From the NCBI RefSeq assembly GCF_000772085.1, contig NZ_CP009755.1, forward strand, positions 992,001-1,056,000: a stretch of 64,000 nucleotides of DNA. Reading direction: 5' to 3'. A program made the translations under genes and the position numbers. The notes beneath the pieces are model-generated. The model did not search any database and was not told the origin of the DNA. It saw only the letters and a list, made by a program, of their open reading frames with translations. The DNA comes from Curtobacterium sp. MR_MD2014. GTDB lineage: Bacteria; Actinomycetota; Actinomycetes; Actinomycetales; Microbacteriaceae. Below, piece after piece: positions 18,109 through 26,929 of this stretch. Numbering within the stretch: position 1 is the stretch's first letter; each line of letters opens with the position of its first letter.

Positions 18109-18121
18109 ATAGCAGTGCTAT
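18109..18121. promoter_or_regulatory. Probable MarR operator
   Basis: ATAGCA-G-TGCTAT is a perfect 13-bp palindrome, 11 nt before the marR start and 37 nt before the divergent gene at 18159. It is AT-rich relative to its surroundings and lies where the marR promoter should be. Confidence 0.6.
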
Positions 18122-18158
18122 GCATCCGTCAACAGGGCGCCCCTGGTAGAAGGGACGC

Positions 18159-18449
18159 ATGAGCGACATCACCATCCACGAGGGCGACGAGTACACCGCG
18201 ATCTTCCACGGCGGTCCCTTCGACGGCACGACCGACACCCGCACCGCCACGAGCGACGCGGTCGACGACGAGGTCACGGTGTACGCGGACGTCGAGGGCC
18301 TGCAGACGGCCTTCGCCTACAAGGCCACCAAGACCCGTCAGGTGCTCGACCAGACCTCGGTCGAGTACGAGTACGACGCCGCGGACTCCGACCCGGTCGA
18401 CGACCTGCAGGACCGCGGGGACCGCAGCGGCGAGTTCGACCGGGAGTAG
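18159..18449 (+). CDS. Hypothetical small acidic protein
   Basis: 96 residues, strongly acidic (many Asp/Glu), beginning MSDITIHEGDEYTAIFHGGP and with a Tyr/Glu-rich middle. The N-terminal half looks like a small beta-rich domain; the C-terminus is disordered. I recognise no family. It is divergent from marR with 61 bp between starts, and TAGAAG lies 6 nt before the ATG, so it may also be leaderless. Confidence 0.7.
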   Translation: MSDITIHEGDEYTAIFHGGPFDGTTDTRTATSDAVDDEVTVYADVEGLQTAFAYKATKTRQVLDQTSVEYEYDAADSDPVDDLQDRGDRSGEFDRE

Positions 18450-18466
18450 ATCGCGCGCCGCGCACG

Positions 18467-18739
18467 TTGCACCGTCCCGTGCAGCTCGACCTCTGGACCT
18501 CCGCCTTCTGCGCCCCGTGCGCAGCCGCCCGCCGTGTGAGCGGTGAGGCAGCGGCGCTCGTCCCCGGGCTCCGGGTCACCGAACGCGACGTCGCGGCACA
18601 CCCTGACACTGCAGAGGACCTCGGCATCCGATCGACCCCCACGATCATCGTGCGTCGGGACGACGGTGCCGAGGTCTTCCGTTCGCCGGGCGTCCCCTCG
18701 CGGGACCAGCTGCTGGTGGCGGTCGCGAAGGCGCTCTGA
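18467..18739 (+). CDS. Thioredoxin-fold protein
   Basis: About 90 residues with a thioredoxin active site FCAPC near residue 14 and the cis-Pro region STPTIIVRRDDG. Likely a small cytoplasmic thiol-disulfide protein. The start is either TTG 18467 or GTG 18479; neither has a ribosome binding site, and the first beta strand (QLDLWTSAFC) is complete with both. It is 17 nt after the small acidic protein gene. Confidence 0.8.
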   Translation: MHRPVQLDLWTSAFCAPCAAARRVSGEAAALVPGLRVTERDVAAHPDTAEDLGIRSTPTIIVRRDDGAEVFRSPGVPSRDQLLVAVAKAL

Positions 18740-18860
18740 GCGGATCCGGTCGGGAGGCACGGGTCACGTCCGCCTCGTCCGGTCACCGTGCAGGCGTGCT
18801 CGGCCAGGAGGCACGGTGCATGTCCGCCACGTCGGTCGCGCCGGCAGCGCGTACCCTCAC

Positions 18861-19101
18861 GCGAGCGGGTGTTCCCTGCTGTCCGGCGGTGCCGCGCGGA
18901 CCGGTTCCGCCCGCTCGGTGCGCCGGTCGTCCGGGCTGCCGGGCTTCTCTGCGCGAGCGGGCGTTCCCTGCTGTCCGGCGGTGCCGCGCGGACCGGTTCC
19001 GCCCGCTGGGTGCGCCGGTCGTCCGGGCTGACCGGTGCGACCCCGGCGGGCGGGCCCTTCGTGCTCACCGGCGGCACGCGCCGCACCCCCTCCGCCCGCT
19101 C
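18861..19101. repeat. 92-bp tandem repeat carrying the inverted-arm module
   Basis: Units at 18861 and 18953 are about 95 % identical; a third, diverged copy starts near 19045. Left arm (GAGCGGG) and right arm (TCCGCCCGCT) starts are 43 bp apart in the first copy (18863/18906), the same spacing as at 15.7 kb, and a similar spacing holds in the others. The whole spacer 18740-19199 shows no gene. Confidence 0.88.
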
Positions 19102-19182
19102 GGGACGGACGGAGCAGTCGGGCGCGATCGCCGAGCACCGGCCTCGTGCGTGGCAGTGCAGCGCCCCGACGACCGACGGCGG

Positions 19183-19188
19183 TAGAAT
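19183..19188 (+). promoter_or_regulatory. -10 element of tRNA-Arg
   Basis: TAGAAT lies 11 nt before the tRNA 5' end. No clear -35 element. Confidence 0.45.
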
Positions 19189-19199
19189 CGTCGCCGCTC

Positions 19200-19272
19200 G
19201 CCTCCGTAGCTCAGTGGATAGAGCAGGTGGTTTCTACCCTCCGTGTCGCGGGTTCGATTCCTGCCGGGGGCA
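19200..19272 (+). tRNA. tRNA-Arg (TCT)
   Basis: Acceptor GCCTCCG pairs with CGGGGGC, D-arm GCTCAGTGGATAGAGC, anticodon loop TTTCTAC with anticodon TCT, T-arm GCGGG/CCTGC with TTCGATT loop, discriminator A. CCA is not encoded. The anticodon stem GGTGG/CCTCC contains a T-T mismatch at 29-41. Confidence 0.92.
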
Positions 19273-19276
19273 CACG

Positions 19277-19318
19277 CGACGAGAGGCCGCCATCCGTCGG
19301 GATGGCGGCCTCTCGTCG
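19277..19318 (+). terminator. Intrinsic terminator of tRNA-Arg
   Basis: Perfect 19-bp stem (CGACGAGAGGCCGCCATCC) with loop GTCG, starting 5 nt after the tRNA. It may also serve the convergent gene ending at 19332. Confidence 0.85.
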
Positions 19319-19331
19319 AACGGGGGAGGTC

Positions 19332-20501
19332 TCAGTCGTCCTCGGCTGCTCGGCGTCGCAGCTCGCTCGCGCTGATGGGCTGGGTGTACGGCGAGGCGTC
19401 GTCGTCCTCTCGAGCACCCGGCGTCGCGTTCGCCGCCCCGGGCCGGTCGAGCCCGGTCGCTGACGTTGCGGCACGGTTCACGTGGGCGTCAGCCGACGTC
19501 GGGCTCGCGACCCGGGGCGCGGAGGTCGGCCGGTCGTCGGAGCGGGCATCACCGCCACGATCGGTCACGTCGACCTCGCCGGAATCCGAGGAGTCGTCGC
19601 TGCGCGAGCCGAGGTCGTTCCGAGCGCTCGGAGTCGTGCCGTTCCCCGGACGCGCCGACGCGATCGGCGACCCGAGCGGAGGGCGGACCGGCGTGCCGTC
19701 GAGCTGGACCGTCTCGCGGTCGCCGTAGGGGCGCGTCCGGTTGTCGGCAGCACCTCGGACGTCGTCGATCGGGGTGGTGGCGTCCTGGTCGACCGTCGCC
19801 GCGGCGGTCGGGCCCGAGGTGCGGCTCGCCGACGTCCCCGCCGCAGGGGAACCGACGGGAGACTGCTGCGGCGCAGGACGGAACGAGGTGGTGGTCGGCG
19901 TCGGGCGCGACGGGGCCGTGCTGGCGTCTGCCTCGGCCGACCGCTGCTGCTGCTGACCGGCGTTCCAGTCCTGCTGGCGGGCGATGAGGTCGGCGTCGGG
20001 GTCCGGAGAATCGAACTTCCAGCGTTCGAGATCGGCCTTGAACAGCTTCTTCGCGCGACCTGGCTTGCCGTTCCACTCGAGCAGACGGTCGCGGAGTTCG
20101 CCGAGCGACTGGTCTGCCTGCGAGGTGAAGGTCGAGGAGTTCCGCTTGATGTCGGCGATCTCGTGCTGCACCCAGTCGGCGGCCAGCGGAGCACCGCTCA
20201 CCGGCAGGAGGCGCAGCCGCACGTCGGCGTCCTCGGCGAGGTGGTCGGCGTAGGCACGTTCCTCGTGTCCGAGTGCTCCCCAGCGTGAGGCCTTGCGCGC
20301 CGCGGTGACCACGCCCGCCACCGCTGCGTTCCGGCTCTCGCGGTCGTGGAGCGCGACGACGCGCTTCGTTGCCGCGCGTCCGATCAGCGCGGCGATCACT
20401 CCGGCGACGACGATCGCGACGAAGGGGATGATCGCGCCGGACAGCACGCGCCATCCCTCGTCGGATGCCGTCCAGTCGGTCAGGTCGTTCCACCAGTCCA
20501 T
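19332..20501 (-). CDS. Membrane-anchored protein with long disordered tail
   Basis: 389 residues. One N-terminal membrane segment (about residues 20-42, IIPFVAIVVAGVIAALIG), then a cytoplasmic helical region with KRNSSTFTSQADQSLGELRDRL and LEWNGKPGRAKKLFKADLERW, then about 200 residues rich in Ser, Thr, Pro, Asp and Ala. I do not recognise the family. Charged residues after the membrane segment indicate a cytoplasmic body. The ATG follows TAGGGT by 6 nt. Confidence 0.75.
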   Translation of the reverse strand: MDWWNDLTDWTASDEGWRVLSGAIIPFVAIVVAGVIAALIGRAATKRVVALHDRESRNAAVAGVVTAARKASRWGALGHEERAYADHLAEDADVRLRLLPVSGAPLAADWVQHEIADIKRNSSTFTSQADQSLGELRDRLLEWNGKPGRAKKLFKADLERWKFDSPDPDADLIARQQDWNAGQQQQRSAEADASTAPSRPTPTTTSFRPAPQQSPVGSPAAGTSASRTSGPTAAATVDQDATTPIDDVRGAADNRTRPYGDRETVQLDGTPVRPPLGSPIASARPGNGTTPSARNDLGSRSDDSSDSGEVDVTDRGGDARSDDRPTSAPRVASPTSADAHVNRAATSATGLDRPGAANATPGAREDDDASPYTQPISASELRRRAAEDD

Positions 20502-20507
20502 GGGCGA

Positions 20508-20513
20508 ACCCTA
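20508..20513 (-). promoter_or_regulatory. -10 element of predicted leaderless promoter
   Basis: TAGGGT on the minus strand, then 6 nt, then ATG at 20501. No ribosome binding site. Confidence 0.45.
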
Positions 20514-20550
20514 CGCAGCGTGCGACGCAGAACCGCGGAGGTCGGACGGC

Positions 20551-20650
20551 GTTCCGTCGAGCCGGGCTGCGCTCCGTCGAGCCGGGCTGCGCTCCGTCGA
20601 TCGGGGCGGCGTTCGCTCACGCGCAGCGGTGTTCCTTCGAGCGGCGCGGT
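20551..20650. repeat. 20-bp tandem array, five units
   Basis: Units based on GCTCCGTCGAGCCGGGCTGC repeat with exact 20-bp period from 20551 to 20650; units 2 and 3 are the best conserved and the array decays at its end. It lies between two minus-strand genes. Confidence 0.85.
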
Positions 20651-20670
20651 CGAAGTGCGCGGGCGGCTGG

Positions 20671-20937
20671 TCAGCCCCAGCGCAGGCAGTCGACGGCGTC
20701 GTCCGCCGACCACACGTTCGGCAGCTCGACGAACCGTCGCTCGACCGCCACGTAGCGACGGGCGCGGTAGGCCGTGCCGCCCGCGACGTCCACGCGGTCG
20801 ACGTACCCGACGATCTCGCCGTTGGTGCGGGTGACCCGGCTGAGGTCGTCCCGCACGTCGAGCACGCGCAGGTCGCCACGGCTGCGTGCGACCGGCGTGG
20901 AACGGATCCGGAACGCTGGTTCGGTGCTGGTCTGCAC
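20671..20937 (-). CDS. Hypothetical 88-residue protein
   Basis: GTG start at 20937 with AGGAGG 5 nt upstream decides the start; the longer frame to 21036 would bury this site. The protein begins with a short flexible segment, then VARSRGDLRVLDVRDDLSRV, GEIVGYVDRVDV and RYVAVERRFVELPNVWSADDA, a strand-rich layout reminiscent of a small SH3-like domain. No known family recognised. Confidence 0.75.
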   Translation of the reverse strand: MQTSTEPAFRIRSTPVARSRGDLRVLDVRDDLSRVTRTNGEIVGYVDRVDVAGGTAYRARRYVAVERRFVELPNVWSADDAVDCLRWG

Positions 20938-21101
20938 GGGTGCCTCCTGCTGGTTCGTCGTGGTCTTCGTTGCCTCGACGGTACGGCTGACCACTGACAC
21001 TCCACGGCCGTGCAGTGGCGTCAGGGGAGCGCTCACGGCGAGGGCGATGCTGTGCAGGAGACGTACCCCGGCCCCGTGTTCCGTGAGCGCAGGAGGGTAC
21101 G

Positions 21102-21638
21102 GTGGCGCGCATGACGACGTTCGTGCTCGCAGGTGGATGCTTCTGGTGCCTCGACGCGGTGTACCGCACGTTGCAGGGTGTGCAGGACGTGGTGTCGGGC
21201 TACACCGGCGGCGTGGTCGAGGACCCGACGTACGAAGCGGTCTGCACCGGTGCGACCGGTCACGCCGAGGCGGTCGCGGTGACCTTCGACGAGTCGGTCA
21301 TCCCCGCCGACGTCGTCCTCGACGTCTTCTTCACGCTCCACGACCCGCGGCAGCTGAACCGCCAGGGCGCGGACGTCGGCACCCAGTACCGCTCGGCGAT
21401 GTTCCCGGCGGACGACGAGCAGCGAGCGCTGTTCGAGCACGCGGTGCAGCGCGCTGCGGACATCTGGGACGGCGGGATCGTGACGACGATCGAGCCGCTC
21501 GGTACGTTCTTCCGTGCGGAGGAGCACCACCAGGACTTCTTCGCGAAGAACCCCGGTCAGGGCTACTGCCTCGCGGTCGCGCTGCCCAAGGTGAACAAGG
21601 TCCGCAAGGCCTACAGTCAGTACATCCTGGCGTCCTGA
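21102..21638 (+). CDS. msrA: Peptide methionine-S-sulfoxide reductase MsrA
   Basis: Repairs S-methionine sulfoxide in proteins and free methionine. The catalytic motif GGCFWC (residues about 11-16) is intact, as are HAEAVAVTFD and the QYRSAMF block. 178 residues with the GTG start at 21102, which has AGGAGG at the ideal 5-nt spacing; the ATG 9 nt later is the alternative. Usually recycled by thioredoxin. Confidence 0.95.
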   Translation: MARMTTFVLAGGCFWCLDAVYRTLQGVQDVVSGYTGGVVEDPTYEAVCTGATGHAEAVAVTFDESVIPADVVLDVFFTLHDPRQLNRQGADVGTQYRSAMFPADDEQRALFEHAVQRAADIWDGGIVTTIEPLGTFFRAEEHHQDFFAKNPGQGYCLAVALPKVNKVRKAYSQYILAS

Positions 21639-21675
21639 GGCACGGACGTCGGGGCCACGAGGAGGTGGTCGAACG

Positions 21676-21879
21676 ATGATGGACAACACCGGGACCTGGG
21701 TGGCCGTCGGTCCGGCGGGCGCGGTCGGGAGCATCCGCCGCGCGTCGGACGGCTTCCACGTCGAGCTCTACGGTCGACGGGGCCGAGGCGGGACCTACCC
21801 GTCGCTGGAGACCGCGAAGGGTGCGGTCCACGCGGCGCTCGGGCCTCTCGCCGACCGACCCGAGTTCCGCGCGCACTGA
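21676..21879 (+). CDS. Hypothetical 67-residue protein
   Basis: Starts MMDNTGTWVAVGPAGAVGSI after AGGAGG with 9-nt spacing, followed by SDGFHVELYGRRGRGGTYPSLETAKGAV. The strand-strand-helix layout looks like a small domain that modifies or senses something, but no family is recognised. It lies 37 nt after msrA and may share its transcript. Confidence 0.75.
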   Translation: MMDNTGTWVAVGPAGAVGSIRRASDGFHVELYGRRGRGGTYPSLETAKGAVHAALGPLADRPEFRAH

Positions 21880-21996
21880 CCCGCCGGCCCGGAGGTTCGG
21901 GGGAGTCTTCCTCCACAGCCCACCTCGACGAGTCGGCTGCTCACAGATCGAGCCCCGGGTCGCAAGTGCGGCCCGGGGCTCGCAGACGATCGAGTC

Positions 21997-22707
21997 ATGA
22001 ACGACACGATCACCGTCTGCGGCATCGTCGCGACCGAACCCCGGCACCTCGTCACCGACACCGGCATCGCCATCTCGAGCATGCGCCTGGCGTCCCCCTC
22101 CCGTCGTTGGGACCGCAGCACGTCGTCATGGACGAACGGTCCGACGAACTGGTACACGGTCACCGCCTTCCGGTCCCTCGCGGCGAACGTCCACAAGTCG
22201 CTGAAGAAGGGCGATCGCATCCTCGTGACCGGACGCGTCCGGATCCGCACCTGGGAGCGTGACGGACGGAACGGGACCGCGGTCGAGATCGACGCCGACG
22301 GCATCGGGCACGACCTCGCCTGGGGCATCAGCAACTGGATCCGCGTCCCGCGGCACGTCGGCGACTCCAACGCGGGTCCCGGGGTGCCGCCGGGGGTGCC
22401 GACGGTGGACCCGGACACCGGCGAGGTGACGGGCACGGTGCCCGAGGACGACCACGCGACGCCCGTGCTCGGCGGGGACGGCGACGATGCGCTGCCCGGG
22501 GCAGCAGACGGGACCGTGCTGGCGCGCCACGGCGTCCGGGACGGCGGCGTCCTGAGCGACGGCATCCCGGGCGACGGCGTCGCGGACGGCGGCGATACGG
22601 GTGACAGCGGGGCGCGGGCAGCCGGAGGGGTCGCCCCGGTCGTGCCCGGATCCCGAGAGCCCGAGCCGGGAGCAGACGGCGACGCCGACGCCCGTGCCGT
22701 CGCATGA
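21997..22707 (+). CDS. ssb: Single-stranded DNA-binding protein, paralogue type
   Basis: 236 residues with an N-terminal OB fold: TVCGIVATEPRHLVTDTG, WYTVTAFRSLAANVHKSLKKGDRILVTGRVRIR. The second half is Gly/Asp/Val-rich and ends RAVA, without the acidic DDDIPF-like tip that replicative SSBs use to bind partner proteins. It is not next to rpsF, rpsR or rplI. This points to a secondary SSB, perhaps for recombination or uptake, and the main ssb should be elsewhere in the genome. Confidence 0.9.
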   Translation: MNDTITVCGIVATEPRHLVTDTGIAISSMRLASPSRRWDRSTSSWTNGPTNWYTVTAFRSLAANVHKSLKKGDRILVTGRVRIRTWERDGRNGTAVEIDADGIGHDLAWGISNWIRVPRHVGDSNAGPGVPPGVPTVDPDTGEVTGTVPEDDHATPVLGGDGDDALPGAADGTVLARHGVRDGGVLSDGIPGDGVADGGDTGDSGARAAGGVAPVVPGSREPEPGADGDADARAVA

Positions 22708-22766
22708 GTCGTCGCACGGGTCATCACCGGGACCGTCGGCGGCGCACGACAATCGCGCCCTGCCCA

Positions 22767-22830
22767 TGCCGGCCGTCTCGGCGCGAGGCACACGCGTCCT
22801 GCCGGTGCCGGCCGCCTCGGCGCGCGCCCC
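22767..22830. repeat. 39-bp tandem duplication before ettA
   Basis: TGCCGGCCGTCTCGGCGCG at 22767 recurs with one change at 22806. It fills much of the spacer between ssb and ettA, where no gene is seen. Confidence 0.75.
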
Positions 22831-22863
22831 ACCGTGGTCCTGTCGGCGCCGCCGACCCGCGAG

Positions 22864-22883
22864 CCCTGCGCCGCGGCGCAGGG
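22864..22883. promoter_or_regulatory. 20-bp perfect palindrome upstream of ettA
   Basis: CCCTGCGCCGCGGCGCAGGG is fully self-complementary without a loop, 40 nt before the ettA ATG. It could be an operator or the 3' end of the ssb transcript. Confidence 0.4.
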
Positions 22884-22908
22884 GGGAGCGGTGACGTGCC
22901 CGGGTCAG

Positions 22909-22914
22909 TAGACT
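22909..22914 (+). promoter_or_regulatory. -10 element of ettA promoter
   Basis: TAGACT ends 9 nt before the ATG, so the leader would be at most a few nucleotides long. Confidence 0.5.
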
Positions 22915-22923
22915 TGCGCCGAT

Positions 22924-24609
<1,686 letters not shown>

Positions 24610-24612
24610 CCC

Positions 24613-25095
24613 GTGGCGAGGCTGCACGCTCCCGTCCGCATCCGGTGGAGCGACATCGACGCGTACGGCCACGTCAACAACTCCGCGATGCTGCGCCTCC
24701 TCGAAGAGGCGCGCATCGCGGGGTTCTGGGGCCACGACCCCGCCGACGTCGCGCCGGAGGACGACCTGCCGGACCCGATCATCGACGGCCGGCCCGGCTC
24801 CGGGACGATGACGGTCATCGCTGCACAACGTCTCGAGTACCTCGCATCGATCCCGTACCTGCGCCGGTCCCTCGACGTGCAGATGTGGATCGGACGCATC
24901 GGTGGCGCGAGCATCGACGTGTCGTACGAGATCTGGTCACCCGTCGGAGTCGAGCCGCAGGTGCTCTACACGCGCGCCACGACCGCCCTGGTGATGGTCG
25001 ACGCGGCCTCGAACCGGCCCCGGCGCCTGTCCGAGGCCGAGCGCGCCGCCTGTGCGCCGTTCGTCGAAGCGCCCGTGCAGTTCTCCCGCCCGTAG
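24613..25095 (+). CDS. Acyl-CoA thioesterase, YbgC/4HBT family
   Basis: A 160-residue hotdog-fold protein with the family signature WSDIDAYGHVNN (catalytic Asp at about residue 17). Likely hydrolyses short- or medium-chain acyl-CoA. GTG start at 24613, 3 nt after the ettA stop, so probably co-transcribed and translation-coupled. Its stop-codon region is tandemly copied into the spacer that follows. Confidence 0.88.
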   Translation: MARLHAPVRIRWSDIDAYGHVNNSAMLRLLEEARIAGFWGHDPADVAPEDDLPDPIIDGRPGSGTMTVIAAQRLEYLASIPYLRRSLDVQMWIGRIGGASIDVSYEIWSPVGVEPQVLYTRATTALVMVDAASNRPRRLSEAERAACAPFVEAPVQFSRP

Positions 25096-25184
25096 CGGCG
25101 GGACCCCCGGCGCAGTTCTCGAGCCCGTAGCCGGCTGGACCGCCGGCGCAGTTCTCGAGCCCGTAGCGGCCAGGACGGGCGGCA
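25078..25184 (+). repeat. 35/36-bp tandem repeat that includes the stop codon of the thioesterase
   Basis: CAGTTCTC..GCCCGTAG starts at 25078, 25113 and 25149. The first copy is the real 3' end of the gene (Gln-Phe-Ser-Arg-Pro-stop); the next two lie in the convergent spacer. Confidence 0.88.
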
Positions 25185-25217
25185 CCGTGTGTCCGCCAGG
25201 AGCGGGCAGGGCAGCCG

Positions 25218-26075
25218 TCAGCGCGGCACGCGCAGCATCCCCTCCTGCGCCACCGAGGCCAGCAGCCGACCGTCGCGCGCGAACATCCGCCCGAACGCCA
25301 GTCCCCGGCCGCCCTGGGCGCTCGGGGACTCCTGTGCGTACAGGACCCAGTCGTCGGCACGGCCGTCGCGGTGCCACCACATCGCGTGGTCGAGGCTCGC
25401 GCTCTTCACTCCCGGCGTGCCCCAGGCGACGCCGTGCCGCCGCATGATCGGCTCCAGGATCGACATGTCGCTCGCGTAGCCGAGCACGGCCCGGTGCAGC
25501 GACGGGTCCTCCGGCAGGTCACCGTCGACGCGGAACCACACCGCCTGGTGCGGGACGCGCTCGCCCTGTACGTCGACGAACACCGGGCCCTCGACGTGCC
25601 GCAGGTCGATCGAGCGTTCCGCCCAGGCCTGCGCCACGGGGTGGTCGATCGCGGACAGGATCGACGCGGCCGAGGGCAACGACTCGGGATCGGGGGTACC
25701 GACGGGGAACGGGTCCTGGTGCTCGAGTCCGTCGTCCGGTCGCTGGAAGGAGGCGATCATCGAGAAGATCGGCACACCGCGTTGGTAGGCCTGGACACGG
25801 CGCGTGGCGAACGAGCGGCCGTCGTGGATGCGCTCGACGGCGAAGGTGATGGGCACGTCGATGTCACCGGGACGCAGGAAGTACCCGTGCATCGAGTGGA
25901 TGCCGCGGTCCTCGATCGTGTGCTGCGCGGCGACGATGCACTGCGCGAGCACCTGTCCGCCGAAGACCCGGCCGCCGGGCGACCAGTGGCTGGCACCGGT
26001 GAGGATCGTCTCGCCCGTGCTCGCGCCGGTGTCCTGCAGGCGGAGGGTGCTGAGGAAGTCGGGTTCGCCGTTCAC
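25218..26075 (-). CDS. tesB: Acyl-CoA thioesterase II
   Basis: 285-residue double-hotdog thioesterase. The first hotdog has GRVFGGQVLAQCIVAAQHT and HSMHGYFLRPGD; the second has DHAMWWHRDGRADDWVLY with the Asp used for catalysis, and ending GRGLAFGRMFARDGRLLASVAQEG, the usual TesB C-terminus. Hydrolyses medium- and long-chain acyl-CoA. GTG start is 6 nt from a TAGACT -10 element on the minus strand. Confidence 0.94.
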   Translation of the reverse strand: MNGEPDFLSTLRLQDTGASTGETILTGASHWSPGGRVFGGQVLAQCIVAAQHTIEDRGIHSMHGYFLRPGDIDVPITFAVERIHDGRSFATRRVQAYQRGVPIFSMIASFQRPDDGLEHQDPFPVGTPDPESLPSAASILSAIDHPVAQAWAERSIDLRHVEGPVFVDVQGERVPHQAVWFRVDGDLPEDPSLHRAVLGYASDMSILEPIMRRHGVAWGTPGVKSASLDHAMWWHRDGRADDWVLYAQESPSAQGGRGLAFGRMFARDGRLLASVAQEGMLRVPR

Positions 26076-26081
26076 CCCCGC

Positions 26082-26087
26082 AGTCTA
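26082..26087 (-). promoter_or_regulatory. -10 element of predicted leaderless promoter (tesB)
   Basis: TAGACT on the minus strand, 6 nt, then GTG at 26075. It faces the -10-like TAGGAT at 26103-26108 of the divergent gene. Confidence 0.5.
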
Positions 26088-26118
26088 CGAACCCGTCGCC
26101 GGTAGGATCGGTGTCGAC

Positions 26119-26820
26119 ATGGGCACCTCGTTCACGCTTCCCGACGCCGCTTCGCTCGGCGATCTCCGCACCTACCTCGGACGCGCTGCCCGGATCGAGG
26201 ACGGCTCCGTGCGGCTCATCGCCGACTCCGGCGTCCTCGCCGTCTACGCCGCGATCCTCTACCCGGTCGGGCTCCTCGACGAGCTGCCGACCGTGCTCGG
26301 TCTCCGCACCTTCTCGCTGACCGAGCCAGCGACGATCGACGCGGTCGTCCCGCTCGCCTCCCTGCGGGAGCGGCTCCGTGTGCTGGCCGAGGAACACGAC
26401 GCCGCCGGTGCCGACGGTGCCGACCCGACGCGACCGACCCCGATCGAGGTCGGGCTGCCGCACGAGGTGCACACCGTGACGTGGGCCGCGATCTCGCCGC
26501 CCCGCGGGGGATGGGTGCCGCTGCCCGACGTCTCGCCGGAGCTGCTCCGCCGCGCTGCCCGCGACGGGATCGCCGAGGTCGCGGACGCCGTCCCGTCGAA
26601 CGCCGGTGACGCCATCGTCCGCCGCATCCGCGCCGAGGTCTGGGGCCGTCCCGTCCCCGGGATCGAGCACGTCCCCGCAGCAGCCGGGTTCGCGGGGGAG
26701 AGCCTCGGCTTCCTCGGGCACGATCCGGTCCGGCTGTTCGAGACCGGCCCCTGGAGCCGCCTGACGACGTCGCGCGGGCACATCCTGGTGAAGCGACGCG
26801 CCTGGAGCCTCGACCACTAG
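26119..26820 (+). CDS. Conserved hypothetical protein
   Basis: 233 residues, no signal peptide or clear membrane segment. Begins with a helix-rich stretch (LGDLRTYLGRAARIEDGSVRLI, DSGVLAVYAAILYPVGLLD), and later has TWAAISPPRGGW and a C-terminal LTTSRGHILVKRRAW. This looks like an actinobacterial family of unknown function. It is divergent from tesB with 43 bp between the starts; TAGGAT lies 10 nt upstream. Confidence 0.75.
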   Translation: MGTSFTLPDAASLGDLRTYLGRAARIEDGSVRLIADSGVLAVYAAILYPVGLLDELPTVLGLRTFSLTEPATIDAVVPLASLRERLRVLAEEHDAAGADGADPTRPTPIEVGLPHEVHTVTWAAISPPRGGWVPLPDVSPELLRRAARDGIAEVADAVPSNAGDAIVRRIRAEVWGRPVPGIEHVPAAAGFAGESLGFLGHDPVRLFETGPWSRLTTSRGHILVKRRAWSLDH

Positions 26821-26929
26821 TGCCGCCGCGGCACTGCCGATCCCTGCACGGTCGCGCACGAGCCCTCGTCCGTCCACACCTCCGACGGGCACCCGGTCAA
26901 CGCCGTGAGCGGCATGGTTGGGTTGCGTC

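Noticed and set aside
15658..19101. CRISPR array
   Set aside because: Repeat units are 105 or 92 bp head to tail, the arms are inverted, spacing of units is irregular between clusters and no cas genes are near.
18740..19199. Small plus-strand genes between the thioredoxin-like gene and tRNA-Arg
   Set aside because: The frames consist of the 92-bp repeat and have no ribosome binding site or recognisable protein.
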